Below, piece after piece: positions 29,559 through 40,059 of a stretch of DNA of 64,000 nucleotides; the first letter of the stretch is position 1; each line of letters starts with the position of its first letter. Source of the DNA: Candidatus Norongarragalina meridionalis (lineage in GTDB: Archaea > Micrarchaeota > Micrarchaeia > Norongarragalinales > Norongarragalinaceae); assembly GCA_902384935.1 (NCBI GenBank), contig CABMDO010000020.1, forward strand, positions 1-64,000. The letters run 5' to 3'. The position numbers were made by a program, and so were the translations under genes. The notes beneath the pieces are model-generated. The model ran no database searches. It had not been told where the DNA came from and saw only the letters and a list, made by a program, of their open reading frames with translations.

Positions 29559-32310
29559 CGGCGTATTTGTATATCTTCACGAGGTTGTTCGGCGACGAGT
29601 AAACCTTCTCGAAACCGGGAAGGGACTCCAGGAAGAACAGCCGCACGAACGCCGCGTCCGCGATTCCGCTCTTCATGCCGTACGGCGACAAGTCGGGGTT
29701 GATGTTGACGAACTGCGTTTCCGAGTACGGGAACAGGTAGCTCACGTTCGCGTCGAGCTGGGAGAGCCCGATGAAGTTCTCGTTGCCCTGTATCTTGAAC
29801 TTCCGCGAATAGTTCGCGTCGAGCCCGGTGCGCGTGAGCAGGATCATCTCGTCCTTGCCCGCGCAGTACGTCGCGCCGAACGAGCTCTGCAGCGCCGCCA
29901 TCTGCACCGGCGACACGCTCGACGGGCACTGCCCGACTATGGTGAGGTACTCGAACGAATGCTCGGTTTCGTACGCGCTCCTGCCGGGTCCCGCCTTCCA
30001 ATCCGCTATGTCCGCGGTTTTCGGGCACACCGGCGACATGGAAGAATCGCACGAACCCGAAAGGAACACGAGCGCGCCCCACTTCTGTATCAGTTCCCAA
30101 TCCACCATCACGTAATCAGACGCGTGGTAGCTCATGCGATCGTATAGGTTGTTGGCGCCGCCGTTGACGAACGAGCGCGCGACTCCCTGGTCGAAATTGG
30201 AGAACGCGTTGTTCGGGTCGAGCACCGTGTTGCGCTCGCCGAGGAACGTGGTCCAGTGCCCGTAGTCCCACCACGACGTCACGCGGGCATCCTTCGGAAG
30301 ATTCGTGCGCATCCAGACGAACGTGGAGGTCCAGTCGTCGGGTATGCGCGTTCCGCCGAGCTGGTCCATCGTCGGCTTTACGTACTGGAACTGCTGGAAC
30401 ACCATTATCGCGCCGATGCACATCAGCAGCACGAGCGCGGACTTGGAAACGAACGCCTCGTCCTGCGATATCTTGAACACGCGGTTGCCCTCCTCGAACG
30501 CGCGCAGCAACTCGCCGAGTATGAAGCCCGCGAGGAAGCAGAGCGCGATTCCGAGGTGGAAGACGTACTTCACCTTGTTGAAGCCCACGTACGCAACGGG
30601 GAAGAATGCGATGACGAAGAACAGGAGCATGCGGTTCTTCTTTTCCGCGAAAAGGTACGTTATCGCGACGGAGAATATCGCGATCACCATGTACAGGAAG
30701 ACGTCGTTGCCCGAGAAGAACTGCACCGCCGAGACGACGTCCGCGTTTCCGGTTGCCGAGGCGAGGGACGAAAGAATGCCGTCTATCTGCGCATTGAGGA
30801 ACACAAATGCGCCCGCGAACACCGCCAACGCCGCGGCGTATTTGCCGTGCCCGCGCTTCAGAAGGGTGAGAATCGCAAGCAGCGCCGCGAGGAACGCGAC
30901 AGCGGCGAGAATCTGGATTGCGAAATTGCCGAGCACGCCGAAATAGGAGCCGAAGGTGCTGATGTCCGGCGACGCGCCTTCCTCCTGGATGGTCATGCCG
31001 AGCGGCGCCCATGATTTGGCGAACTTGGTTGTTGCGGCGACGTAGCCTAGCGTCACGGAGCCGAGAGGGCTGAGAAGAACCGCGACAAGCGCGACGAGCG
31101 TAACCCCGCCTGCCCAGAGCGCGCGCTCCCTTCCCGAAGCGAAGCGGACGAACTTCTGGAGCCCGACAAGCGCCAGCGAGAACGCGTAGCACGACAGGAG
31201 CACGAGCAGCTGACTCGAAAGGTACGGTGTGAGCGTTCCGGCCTGGTACGCCGAAAGCACGAAGCTGGACACCGCGGTTGCGACGACGAACGCTCCGTTG
31301 AGCAGGGCGTCCTTCTCGTCGGACTGCCCCGCGATGAAGTCGAGGAGAGATTGCAGCGCGATGTAAAGGGCGACGACGAGCACGGGCCAGATGTACTGCT
31401 GGCTTCCGAGCACCGATGCCGCAGCAGCTATGCCGGCGAGCACCGCGAGGCGATTGCTCTTGCGTCCCATCGCGAGAAGATACGCCGCGAAAACTAAAAT
31501 CGCCGCGAACATTCCCCACGGCTGCTGCTCGCTCACTCCCGCCGCGGTTTTGACTATGATTTGCGGGGTGAACGCCAGAAACGCCGCGGGAATCAGCGCG
31601 AGATACTTATTGTATTCCTCCCGCATTATCAGGAAAGCTAGGAAGCACGACAGTGCGGCGACGAGCGGCGGGTAGAATCCCGCGGTGAGGATGAGCGCAT
31701 CCTTCGAATACGCGGAACTGGAAACCAGCTGGAACAGGGAATACCACGACGCGACTAGGTTGTACGAGATGGGCGCGAAGTGCTGGAACGCCTGCTCTGG
31801 GTAGTACGATTCCTGCGTGTACATCGGCAGGTTGCCGTTCACGACGAGCTTCTCCGCGAGCTTGTTGTAGTAGTACGGGTCGAACTCGAAGAAGTTCGTA
31901 GCTTCGGCCGTAGCGAAGCGCACGTAGAACGCCGAAACCACTATGACGACTATTGCGACGGCAACCCAGTTCTCGAACACCCACGCCTGCGCCTTTTGCG
32001 GGGTTACTTCGAGTTTCGGCATCTTCACGTGCAAATGCTGCAGCTGCTTCTGCTGGTAAAGCGCGATCAGGCCCGCGAACGTAAGAAGCAGGACGTTGAC
32101 CACGACGAGCATGCCGCTGAACTGAATCCCGAGCATGCCGGTTTCAAGGAAGGACATGATGGGCAGGAGCACCACGCCGAGCACGACGCCGAGCATCGCC
32201 TTGTCCATTCGCGAGAAAGCGACGCCCTTGAGCAGTGCGAAGGAAAGCAGTATTCCGGGAACGAAGACCATGAGCGCTACGACGAGTAGCGCGAGCAATT
32301 CGAGCATCAA
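29545..32310 (-). CDS. aglB: AglB/Stt3 oligosaccharyltransferase
   Basis: Catalytic 'VTSWWDYGHWTTFLGERNTVLDPNNA' (WWDYG), 'FEFDPYYYNKLAEKLV', multi-TM N-terminus. Confidence 0.97.
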   Translation of the reverse strand: MMLELLALLVVALMVFVPGILLSFALLKGVAFSRMDKAMLGVVLGVVLLPIMSFLETGMLGIQFSGMLVVVNVLLLTFAGLIALYQQKQLQHLHVKMPKLEVTPQKAQAWVFENWVAVAIVVIVVSAFYVRFATAEATNFFEFDPYYYNKLAEKLVVNGNLPMYTQESYYPEQAFQHFAPISYNLVASWYSLFQLVSSSAYSKDALILTAGFYPPLVAALSCFLAFLIMREEYNKYLALIPAAFLAFTPQIIVKTAAGVSEQQPWGMFAAILVFAAYLLAMGRKSNRLAVLAGIAAAASVLGSQQYIWPVLVVALYIALQSLLDFIAGQSDEKDALLNGAFVVATAVSSFVLSAYQAGTLTPYLSSQLLVLLSCYAFSLALVGLQKFVRFASGRERALWAGGVTLVALVAVLLSPLGSVTLGYVAATTKFAKSWAPLGMTIQEEGASPDISTFGSYFGVLGNFAIQILAAVAFLAALLAILTLLKRGHGKYAAALAVFAGAFVFLNAQIDGILSSLASATGNADVVSAVQFFSGNDVFLYMVIAIFSVAITYLFAEKKNRMLLFFVIAFFPVAYVGFNKVKYVFHLGIALCFLAGFILGELLRAFEEGNRVFKISQDEAFVSKSALVLLMCIGAIMVFQQFQYVKPTMDQLGGTRIPDDWTSTFVWMRTNLPKDARVTSWWDYGHWTTFLGERNTVLDPNNAFSNFDQGVARSFVNGGANNLYDRMSYHASDYVMVDWELIQKWGALVFLSGSCDSSMSPVCPKTADIADWKAGPGRSAYETEHSFEYLTIVGQCPSSVSPVQMAALQSSFGATYCAGKDEMILLTRTGLDANYSRKFKIQGNENFIGLSQLDANVSYLFPYSETQFVNINPDLSPYGMKSGIADAAFVRLFFLESLPGFEKVYSSPNNLVKIYKYAGAGK

Positions 32311-32425
32311 AAATCCCCTCTCTCTAAATGACGCTCAAGTTCTTTAAAAACGCTTTTATTTGCAGAGGATTTGATGTTTGTATGACGCGCGCTATGGAGG
32401 GCGCGCGTCGAACAGGGGGATTGAT

Positions 32426-33508
32426 GTGCTTCGCGTGCTCATGCTAGGCAGCAAGGAGTATCCTGTCGGCAGCAACAAAGGCGACGACCCGATAACGTCG
32501 GGCGGAATAGAAGCCTATGTCGAGAACCTCTCGGAGGCGCTTGCGAAAAAACGCGTGAGCGTCACCGTCGTTACGCGCAGATTCGCCGGCACCAAGGCCG
32601 AGGAATGGCACAACGGCGTGCGCATAAAGCGCGTGCCCTGGATGCGCGGAAGGATGCTGCGCAACCCCTCTTTTAACCTGCACTCGCTGATGCGCGCGTG
32701 GGACGAGGACTTCGACGTGATTCACTGCCACGGCGCGGTTGCTTCGCTGATGGGCTGGTTTCTGGCAAAGACGAAGGGGAAGCCCCTGGTTTGCACGCCG
32801 CACGGCGTCTCGAAGGGGCAGCCGCAGTACGGCGCCGCGCTCAACGCGTCCATCGGAGCTACCGAAAGGTTCGCCTACAAGCGCGCGCAATGCGTCGTTT
32901 TTCTCGGCGAGGAGGAGCGCAGGACTTTCGGGATGAAGTTCGGATTCGTTCCGAACAGCGTAATCATCCCGCCGGGAATCAGGCTCTCCAAATACAAGCC
33001 GCTGAAAAAACGCTCGCTGAAAATCGTCTTCGCCGGAAGGCTCGTCGCGGTGAAGGGCGTGCGCTATCTGCTGGACGCGATGAAGTCCGTCCACGCCGAG
33101 CTGCTCGTCGCGGGCGAAGGCCCGGAGTCCGAGGCGCTTCGCAGGCGCGCGGGCACGAACGTGAAATTCCTCGGGCATCGCACCGACGTCGCGAAACTGC
33201 TGGCGGAGAACGAGATTTTCGTTCTTCCATCCCTTTCGGAAGGATTGCCGGTTGCGCTGCTCGAGGCGATGGCGTCGGGATGCGCGTGCGTCGTAACCGA
33301 CGTGGGTTTGCCCGTGGAGAACAACAAGAACGCGCTCGTGGTCGAACCCGCGAACGCAAGCGCGCTCGCCTTCGCGCTAAACAGGCTTCTGCGCGACAAT
33401 AAACTGCGGACGAAGCTCGGAAAGAACGCGCGCGCCGCCGCGCAGGAATATTCGCTCGACAGTCTTGCGGAAAGGCACAAGGCGCTGTACGCGGGCATGC
33501 TGCTCTGA
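32426..33508 (+). CDS. GT4-family glycosyltransferase
   Basis: 'GGIEAYVENLSEAL', 'VIHCHGAVASL', 'VFAGRLVAVKGVRYLLDAM', 'EIFVLPSLSEGLPVALLEAMASG'. Confidence 0.93.
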   Translation: MLRVLMLGSKEYPVGSNKGDDPITSGGIEAYVENLSEALAKKRVSVTVVTRRFAGTKAEEWHNGVRIKRVPWMRGRMLRNPSFNLHSLMRAWDEDFDVIHCHGAVASLMGWFLAKTKGKPLVCTPHGVSKGQPQYGAALNASIGATERFAYKRAQCVVFLGEEERRTFGMKFGFVPNSVIIPPGIRLSKYKPLKKRSLKIVFAGRLVAVKGVRYLLDAMKSVHAELLVAGEGPESEALRRRAGTNVKFLGHRTDVAKLLAENEIFVLPSLSEGLPVALLEAMASGCACVVTDVGLPVENNKNALVVEPANASALAFALNRLLRDNKLRTKLGKNARAAAQEYSLDSLAERHKALYAGMLL

Positions 33509-33565
33509 CGCCGCCGCTGCCCACGTATTTTAATAGCGGCGGACAAATGTATGTCGGGTAATCTC

Positions 33566-34846
33566 ATGAAATGCTGCGTTGTCGGACTCGGCTACATCGG
33601 GCTGCCGACTGCATGCCTGCTCGCCGCCAGCGGAGCGGACGTCGTCGGCATCGACGTGGACGCGGAGCGCGTCGGGAAGATAAACGCGGCGGAAGCGCCG
33701 TTCCGCGAAAAGGGGCTCGACGAACTGCTCCGAAGGACCGTTTCCGCCGGAAAGCTGCGTGCGTCTTCGGACTTCGGGGAATGTTCGGCGGCGGACGCGA
33801 TAATAATAGCGGTTCCAACGCCGCTCCGCGAGCGCAGGTTCGATTCTTCCGCGTTGGTTTCCGCGTGCGAATCCGTCGCGAAGCACATGCGCGCAGGCGC
33901 GCTCATTATAATAGAGAGCACGGTTCCGCCGGGAACGACGAAAAAAACCGTGAGGAAAATCCTGCGGCAGAAGAAGCCGCTGCTCGCGCACTGCCCCGAG
34001 CGCGCGATTCCGGGGGACACGCTGCGTGAGATGGCGGAGAACGACCGCGTAGTCGGCGGAATCAACGAAAGGAGCGCGAAAGCCGCCGCGGCGCTTTACG
34101 GCCGCTTCGTGCGCGGAAAGATATACGAAACCGACTCGGCGACTTCGGAAATCGTGAAGCTTTCGGAAAACATCTACCGGGACGTCAATATCGCGCTCGC
34201 GAACGAGCTTGCCGGAGCGTGCGAGAAGCTCGGCGCGGACTACTTCAAGGTTGCGGAACTCGCGAACAGGCATCCGCGCGTGCGGCTGCACGACGCGGGC
34301 GCGGGAGTCGGCGGGCACTGCATACCGCTCGATTCGTGGTTCCTCAACGAGTCATACAAAAAAATCCCGCTGCTGAAGCAGGCACGGAAGGAAAACGACG
34401 CCATGCCCCGCCATGCCGCGGAAATCGCGCTCAAGGCAATCGGCGGGAAGGGACGCGTGGCGCTGCTCGGGCTCGCGTACAAGCCCGACACCGAGGATTT
34501 GCGTGAAACGCCGGCTGCGGGAATCGCCGCCGCGCTCGGGAGCGCGGGCGTGGAGGTAATCGCGTTCGACCCGTTCGTAAAGAAATGCGCGTTCGCCGAA
34601 ACCGCCGCGTCGCTCGAGGGCGCGCTTGACGGCGCGGACTGCGCGATCATAGCGACGGCGCATTCGGCGTTCCGCGGCGTAGACTGGCGGAAGGCGGGCG
34701 CGCGCATGCGGAAAAAAATCATTGTTGACTGCAGGCACGTCCTCGAAAACGCGCCCGAGGGATTCGTGCTCAGGGGAATCGGGAGGGGCGATCTGGAAAT
34801 GGCGCGCCGTCATTTGACGAGACGCGCCGAACAAGTGATCAAATGA
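33566..34846 (+). CDS. wecC: UDP-N-acetyl-D-mannosamine (UDP-sugar) 6-dehydrogenase
   Basis: 'MKCCVVGLGYIGLPTACLLA', 'ESTVPPGTTKK', 'HCPERAIPGDTLREM', 'GVGGHCIPLDSWFL'. Confidence 0.93.
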   Translation: MKCCVVGLGYIGLPTACLLAASGADVVGIDVDAERVGKINAAEAPFREKGLDELLRRTVSAGKLRASSDFGECSAADAIIIAVPTPLRERRFDSSALVSACESVAKHMRAGALIIIESTVPPGTTKKTVRKILRQKKPLLAHCPERAIPGDTLREMAENDRVVGGINERSAKAAAALYGRFVRGKIYETDSATSEIVKLSENIYRDVNIALANELAGACEKLGADYFKVAELANRHPRVRLHDAGAGVGGHCIPLDSWFLNESYKKIPLLKQARKENDAMPRHAAEIALKAIGGKGRVALLGLAYKPDTEDLRETPAAGIAAALGSAGVEVIAFDPFVKKCAFAETAASLEGALDGADCAIIATAHSAFRGVDWRKAGARMRKKIIVDCRHVLENAPEGFVLRGIGRGDLEMARRHLTRRAEQVIK

Positions 34847-36090
34847 GGATTCTCAGCGTTGTTTCGACGAGGCCCGAGCTGATCAAGATGGCGCCAGTGC
34901 TCAGGGAGCTGCAGCGCCGAAGAATCGACGGCGTGTTCGTCACAACCGGGCAGCACTACGATGCGGGGCTGTTCGGCGATTTCATTTCCGAGCTCGGACT
35001 GCCGGAACCGGACGAGAACCTTACGGTCGGCTCGGGCAGCCAGGCGTACCAAACCGGCGAGTCGCTGAAGAGGCTCGAGGCGGCGTTCCTGAAATACGAG
35101 CCCGACGCGGTTCTCGCGCAGGGCGACACGAATTCCGTTCTCGCGGCGGCGCTTGCGTCGCAGAAGCTCCTCGTGCCGTTCGGGCACGTCGAGGCGGGGC
35201 TGCGCTCGTTCGACAGGACGATGCCCGAGGAAATCAACAGGATAATGGCGGATCACTGCTCGGAAATACTGTTCGCGCCTACGGAAACGTCCGCGCTCAA
35301 CCTCCTTCTCGAAAACGTGCCGAAGCGCAAGGTGCACGTGACGGGAAACACCGTAGTGGACGCATGCATGCAATACGTGAAAGTCGCGCGCAAAAAATCG
35401 CGCATAACCGCGGGCTTGCGCGATTTCGTCGTCTTTACGTGCCACAGGAAGGAGAATACCACGCCAGAAAAACTCGCGGCGATGGTGAGGGTTCTCGCGG
35501 CGATAAGGCGGAACGTCGCATTCACGATGCATCCGAGAACCGCGGAACTGCTGAAAAAAACCGGGCTTTACGGGAAAATCGAGAGGATGGGGCACGTGAA
35601 ACTGCTCCCTCCGCTCGGATATCTGGATTTCCTGGCGCTCATGGACGCGTCGCGCGCGGTTGTCACGGATTCCGGCGGATTGCAGGAGGAGGCTGCGGTT
35701 CTTGGAAAGAAGTGCGTGGTGCTGCGCGAAAACACCGAGCGCCCCGAGGCCGGCAATGTCGTGCTCGCGGGAATGGACGCCGGCAGGGTTTCCCGCGCGC
35801 TGGAGGACGTCCGCGTGAAAAAGGCGGCATGCCCGTTCGGCGACGGCAGGGCGTCGGAACGCATCGTTTCAATACTGAAGAAGGGCGGGTTCGGCGTGGA
35901 ATCCTCCTCGTTCATCGGATCGGACTATCCCGAGTACGCGCTCGTCAAAGCCGACGGAAAAAGGAGCGTCGCGGAATTCGAGAAGCGCGGCGGCGAGGTG
36001 CGGCTGCTTTTCGAGAACGGGAAGCCGCGCTATCCGAATTCAAAGTGCGTCCCGCGCAGGGGCGACGAACTGCTAATCGAGAGACGATAG
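34843..36090 (+). CDS. wecB: UDP-N-acetylglucosamine 2-epimerase, with C-terminal extension
   Basis: 'MRILSVVSTRPELIKMAPVL', 'TGQHYDAGLFGDF', 'FGHVEAGLRSFDRTMPEEINR', 'VTDSGGLQEEAAVLGKKCVVLRENTERPE'. Confidence 0.95.
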   Translation: MRILSVVSTRPELIKMAPVLRELQRRRIDGVFVTTGQHYDAGLFGDFISELGLPEPDENLTVGSGSQAYQTGESLKRLEAAFLKYEPDAVLAQGDTNSVLAAALASQKLLVPFGHVEAGLRSFDRTMPEEINRIMADHCSEILFAPTETSALNLLLENVPKRKVHVTGNTVVDACMQYVKVARKKSRITAGLRDFVVFTCHRKENTTPEKLAAMVRVLAAIRRNVAFTMHPRTAELLKKTGLYGKIERMGHVKLLPPLGYLDFLALMDASRAVVTDSGGLQEEAAVLGKKCVVLRENTERPEAGNVVLAGMDAGRVSRALEDVRVKKAACPFGDGRASERIVSILKKGGFGVESSSFIGSDYPEYALVKADGKRSVAEFEKRGGEVRLLFENGKPRYPNSKCVPRRGDELLIERR

Positions 36091-37071
36091 GAGCCGCCTG
36101 ATTTTTCCGCCTGTTCCGCGGAGCTCCGCCCCGACGCGCAGCCTGCCGTTCCCGCCGATTGCGGGAAGTTTTTTCCTGTTGCGCAGCGCCCACGCGATGC
36201 CCGAGGCTATTCCCGCTGCTGACGCGCCGCACACGATCGCGTCGCGCCCCCGCTTCACGAACCATGTGGCTCCGCCGACGTCGGTGACGAGGCACGGAAC
36301 CCCGCACGCCATCGCCTCGACGAGCTTTATCGGCGTGGCTGTTTCGGCGGAGGGATGCCGCGGCCGCGGAAGGACAAACAGATCGAAGGACTTCATAACC
36401 GACGGCACGCTGCTGTTCGCAACCCTGCCCATTATCTTCACGCGCGGATTGTTCCCGAAATCCGCCGCTGTCGCGTCCCCATAGACGCGAACCTTGAAAT
36501 CCCCCGATGCACGGGCAAGTGCGTCGCGAAGAAGCCCGAGCCCCTGCCACTCCTGTTTTCCGCCGACGTAGCCGATTGTGAACGCCTCGCGCTTCGCCGC
36601 GGGCTTCGCCTTTTGCATGGCGGAAAAATCAACAGGCGGCAGATAGACCAGGACCTTTTTCGCGCCGCGGCTGCGGCAGTATTTTTCAAGGCCAGGGGAT
36701 ATAGTCATCACACCGTCGCTCCAGCGTATCGCGGCGTCCTCTGCGAGCTTCACGAACTGTCGCATCCATGCGGGGCTTTCGAGATGCTTCAGCGCCGCAA
36801 CGCCGAGCACGACTTTTTTTCCGCGCATCTTCAGGAGCGGGATGCTCAGGAACGCGAGCGGGGAGCGCAGGTACGCGACGTGCTCGCCGTCGGGAACCGC
36901 GAACGGCGCCCGCAACGCGAACGCCACGCCCGACGAACCGAGGGAATCGAAGGAGACGGACTCTACCGCTATTCCGGCAGCACGGCATTCCGCTGCGAGC
37001 GATTTCGAATGCACGCTCGCGCCGTCGGTTTTACGCAAATCCATGGCGAGAACGAAGCATAAATTTACCAT
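36073..37071 (-). CDS. GT4-family glycosyltransferase
   Basis: 'TIGYVGGKQEWQGLGLLRDAL', 'FDLFVLPRPRHPSAETATPIKLVEAMACGVPCLVTDVGG'. Confidence 0.88.
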   Translation of the reverse strand: MVNLCFVLAMDLRKTDGASVHSKSLAAECRAAGIAVESVSFDSLGSSGVAFALRAPFAVPDGEHVAYLRSPLAFLSIPLLKMRGKKVVLGVAALKHLESPAWMRQFVKLAEDAAIRWSDGVMTISPGLEKYCRSRGAKKVLVYLPPVDFSAMQKAKPAAKREAFTIGYVGGKQEWQGLGLLRDALARASGDFKVRVYGDATAADFGNNPRVKIMGRVANSSVPSVMKSFDLFVLPRPRHPSAETATPIKLVEAMACGVPCLVTDVGGATWFVKRGRDAIVCGASAAGIASGIAWALRNRKKLPAIGGNGRLRVGAELRGTGGKIRRLLSSLD

Positions 37072-37107
37072 AACCTAATAAATCGGCTGAAGTTTAAAAG
37101 ATGTGAT

Positions 37108-38154
37108 ATGCTCGCACGAATAGCCGAGGCAGCACTGGAAAGGCTCGAGGACGCGGACGGAGGGTTCTTCGACTCGCTCTACCTGCGGGACGGCGCAATC
37201 GCACGAAGCGATACGAAGAAGGCGAACTACAACGCGGTGTGCGCGATCGCGCTGCTGGACAGGTGGAAGGCGGGCAGGATGGGGAAGCACGTCGATTATC
37301 TCGTCGGCAGATGTGAAAGCAATGACTTCCTAGTCCCGAGCTTCGAAGGGAAATCCGAAACCACGTGGGGAGAGCAGGGGCTGCTGCTCTGGGCGCTTGC
37401 GAAGGCGGAAAAAAAGGGATTCCGAAACGCGAGGCGCGCAGCCGAGGGAATGCGGCGGAATATCGCATCCGCGGCGACTGCAAGAGGACTGCCCCACGAC
37501 GCCGGCTCGGACTGGCACGTGCCGATGGACAACGCGTTCGTTCTCGACGGCTTGGTGGAATGCGGGGACATGAAAACCGCGCGCGTTTTCGCGCAGGCGC
37601 TGCTCCGCGCGTGCAGCCCGCCGGTGTTCGCGATAGAGCGCGGGGAAAGGCGCACGGGCAGAATCTCGTTCAACAACATCGTTTACCCGATACACGCGCT
37701 TTCGCGCTACTGCCTGAAAAGCGGGGACTCGGCAACGGAAAAAAAGCTGCGCGCCGCCAGCGAGGGGCTGCTCGGGCTGCAGGGCACGCTCGGGCAGTGG
37801 TGGTGGACGTACGATTCCGCGGGCGGCGTGGCGCAGCGCTATCCCGTATACGCCGTGCATCAGGACGGCATGGCAGTCATGGCGCTGAGAATGGCGTCGC
37901 GCGTTTTTCCCGACATGAAGCCCGAGGCGGAGGCTGCGATAACGCGGGGAATCGCGTGGCTGCGCGGCGGAAACGAGCTGGGGGAGAGCCTTGTCGACGA
38001 GAAGCGCGGCGTGATATGGCGGAGCATCCGCTGCCCGCCGATCGTGCAGAAGATAAACAGGTTCCTGCCGTGGTTTCCGGAATTCGGATTGCGCATAAAG
38101 AGGGAAAGCAGGTCGTATCACTACGGCTGGCTGCTTTACGGTGATTCGCTATGA
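37108..38154 (+). CDS. Predicted (alpha/alpha) toroid protein in the polysaccharide cluster
   Basis: Repeated helical hairpins 'GGFFDSLYLRDG...NAVCAIALLDRW', 'WGEQGLLLWALAKA', 'YAVHQDGMAVMALRMA'; overlaps the next gene by 4 bp. Confidence 0.6.
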   Translation: MLARIAEAALERLEDADGGFFDSLYLRDGAIARSDTKKANYNAVCAIALLDRWKAGRMGKHVDYLVGRCESNDFLVPSFEGKSETTWGEQGLLLWALAKAEKKGFRNARRAAEGMRRNIASAATARGLPHDAGSDWHVPMDNAFVLDGLVECGDMKTARVFAQALLRACSPPVFAIERGERRTGRISFNNIVYPIHALSRYCLKSGDSATEKKLRAASEGLLGLQGTLGQWWWTYDSAGGVAQRYPVYAVHQDGMAVMALRMASRVFPDMKPEAEAAITRGIAWLRGGNELGESLVDEKRGVIWRSIRCPPIVQKINRFLPWFPEFGLRIKRESRSYHYGWLLYGDSL

Positions 38155-39536
38155 AGACGCTCCTGTTCAACCCCGGTCCGCCGCACGGCAGGCTCGCGCA
38201 TTTCGCGGCAGACTATCCGAAGAACGTGCCGCTCGGGCTCGCGTACATCGCGGCGGCGCTTGAGAAGGAGCACGAGATAACGGTGCTCGACAACAACGCG
38301 GAGCGGCTCGACGACGAGCGTATAGCCGAACGCATCCGCGCGGAGGCGCCCGACGTAGTTGCGATAAGCGCGATGAGCACGGTTTTCGGCGAGGCGGTTT
38401 CCGCCGCGAAAATCGCGAAGCAGGTGGATCCCAGGATAAAGACGGTAATCGGCGGCGCGCACGTGAACAACATGCCCGAATCCGCCTTCGAGCACGACTG
38501 CTTCGACTACGCGGTATACGGCGAAGGCGAAACAACGTCGGTGGAACTCTGGCGCAGAATGGAGCGCGGCGAGGGCGCGGAGGGCGTGAGAGGCGTAGCC
38601 TTCAGGAAGGACGGCACGGTGCACGTGAACGAGCGCCGCGAGCTCATTCACGACCTCGACACGCTGCCTTTTCCCGCGCGCAAATATTTCCCGTTCGAAA
38701 AATACGAGCGCCGCGAGCTGGGCATCGGCGCTTTTCCCGTGGACCACGTGAACACGTCGCGGGGATGCCCGTTCAGGTGCCGCTTCTGCAGCGCCAAGTC
38801 CATACTCGGGAAGGGATACCGCCTGCGCTCCGCCCCGAACATGCTCGACGAAATCGAGCTCCTGCGGAAGGAGTACGGCTCGAAGGCGATATACTTCCGC
38901 GAGGACAACTTCACCGCGAGCCCGCAGCGCGTGAACGAGTTCTGCGACGAGGTGAAAAAGCGCGGCATGGACGTTCCGTGGGCGTGCGAGTCCCGCGTCA
39001 ACACCGTAAATGAGGAACTGCTCTCGAAGATGCACGACGCGGGATGCCGCGTCATGTGGTTCGGCGTCGAGTCGGGGAAGCAGGAGACGCTCGACTGGGT
39101 GTGCAAGGACATCACGCTGGAGCAGATACGCGCGGCGTTCAAGGCGTGCAGGAAAATCGGGATAATGACGGGCGCCAGCTTCATCATAGGGCTGCCCAAC
39201 GAAACCGTCGCCGACATACGCAAGACCGTGGATTTCGCGTGCGAGCTGGATCCCGATAGCGCGTGGTTCAACATATTCTGGGCGATACCGCGCAGCGAGC
39301 TCTACGACTACTGCCGCGAAAAGGGGCTCGTCGACGAGGAAATAGGAAACGGAATCTTCACGGTGAAGACCGAGCATTTCGACCGCGCGAGGATGGAGGA
39401 GCTCCAGAACGAGGCGAACAGGCAGTTCTACTCGGATCCGCGCAGGGCGCTCCGCCTCGGCATACGGAAGCTGATGTCGGGCGAGCTCTCGGCGCGCACG
39501 GTCGTGGGCGGCATTAAAAAAGTCCTAGGCAGGTGA
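38151..39536 (+). CDS. B12-binding-domain radical SAM protein
   Basis: N-terminal cobalamin-binding-like domain; 'TSRGCPFRCRFCSAKSILGKGYRLRS' CxxxCxxC. Confidence 0.93.
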   Translation: MKTLLFNPGPPHGRLAHFAADYPKNVPLGLAYIAAALEKEHEITVLDNNAERLDDERIAERIRAEAPDVVAISAMSTVFGEAVSAAKIAKQVDPRIKTVIGGAHVNNMPESAFEHDCFDYAVYGEGETTSVELWRRMERGEGAEGVRGVAFRKDGTVHVNERRELIHDLDTLPFPARKYFPFEKYERRELGIGAFPVDHVNTSRGCPFRCRFCSAKSILGKGYRLRSAPNMLDEIELLRKEYGSKAIYFREDNFTASPQRVNEFCDEVKKRGMDVPWACESRVNTVNEELLSKMHDAGCRVMWFGVESGKQETLDWVCKDITLEQIRAAFKACRKIGIMTGASFIIGLPNETVADIRKTVDFACELDPDSAWFNIFWAIPRSELYDYCREKGLVDEEIGNGIFTVKTEHFDRARMEELQNEANRQFYSDPRRALRLGIRKLMSGELSARTVVGGIKKVLGR

Positions 39537-39543
39537 TGTTAGC

Positions 39544-40059
39544 ATGAAAATACTCGATATCGGCTGCGGCGCAAACAAGTGCGCGGGAGAAAAGGGCGAC
39601 ACCGTAGTGGGGCTGGACATAGAGAAGCGCGCGGGCGTCGACGTCGTGTTCGACCTCGAGAAGAAAAAACGCCTGCCGTTCCGCGACGCATCGTTCGACG
39701 CGGTGAACTGCCGCTTCGTGCTCGAGCACATCGACAACCTCGTGTTCGTCGTGAAGGAGATTTGCAGGGTGTGCAAGCCCGGCGGCACCGTACGGATAAC
39801 CGTCCCGCACTACGCGTCAAAGGACGCTTTCACTTCGCCGTACCACAGGCGCTTCTTCACCATAGGCACGTTCGATCCGAAATACTACGGCGGATGCTTC
39901 GAGCTGAAAACGAGGAGGTTCACGTTCAACAGGCTGTTCCTGCCGGTCTCGCTTTTCGCGAACGCCTATCCCGGAACGTACGAGAAGTTCTTCTGCTTCT
40001 GGTTCCCGCCTGGCGGGCTGTACTTCGAACTGGCGCCGAACAAAAAGCCGCGGGCCTAG
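39544..40059 (+). CDS. SAM-dependent methyltransferase (class I)
   Basis: 'MKILDIGCGANKCAGEKGDTVVGLDIEKR', 'FDAVNCRFVLEHI', 'VCKPGGTVRITVPHY'. Confidence 0.88.
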   Translation: MKILDIGCGANKCAGEKGDTVVGLDIEKRAGVDVVFDLEKKKRLPFRDASFDAVNCRFVLEHIDNLVFVVKEICRVCKPGGTVRITVPHYASKDAFTSPYHRRFFTIGTFDPKYYGGCFELKTRRFTFNRLFLPVSLFANAYPGTYEKFFCFWFPPGGLYFELAPNKKPRA

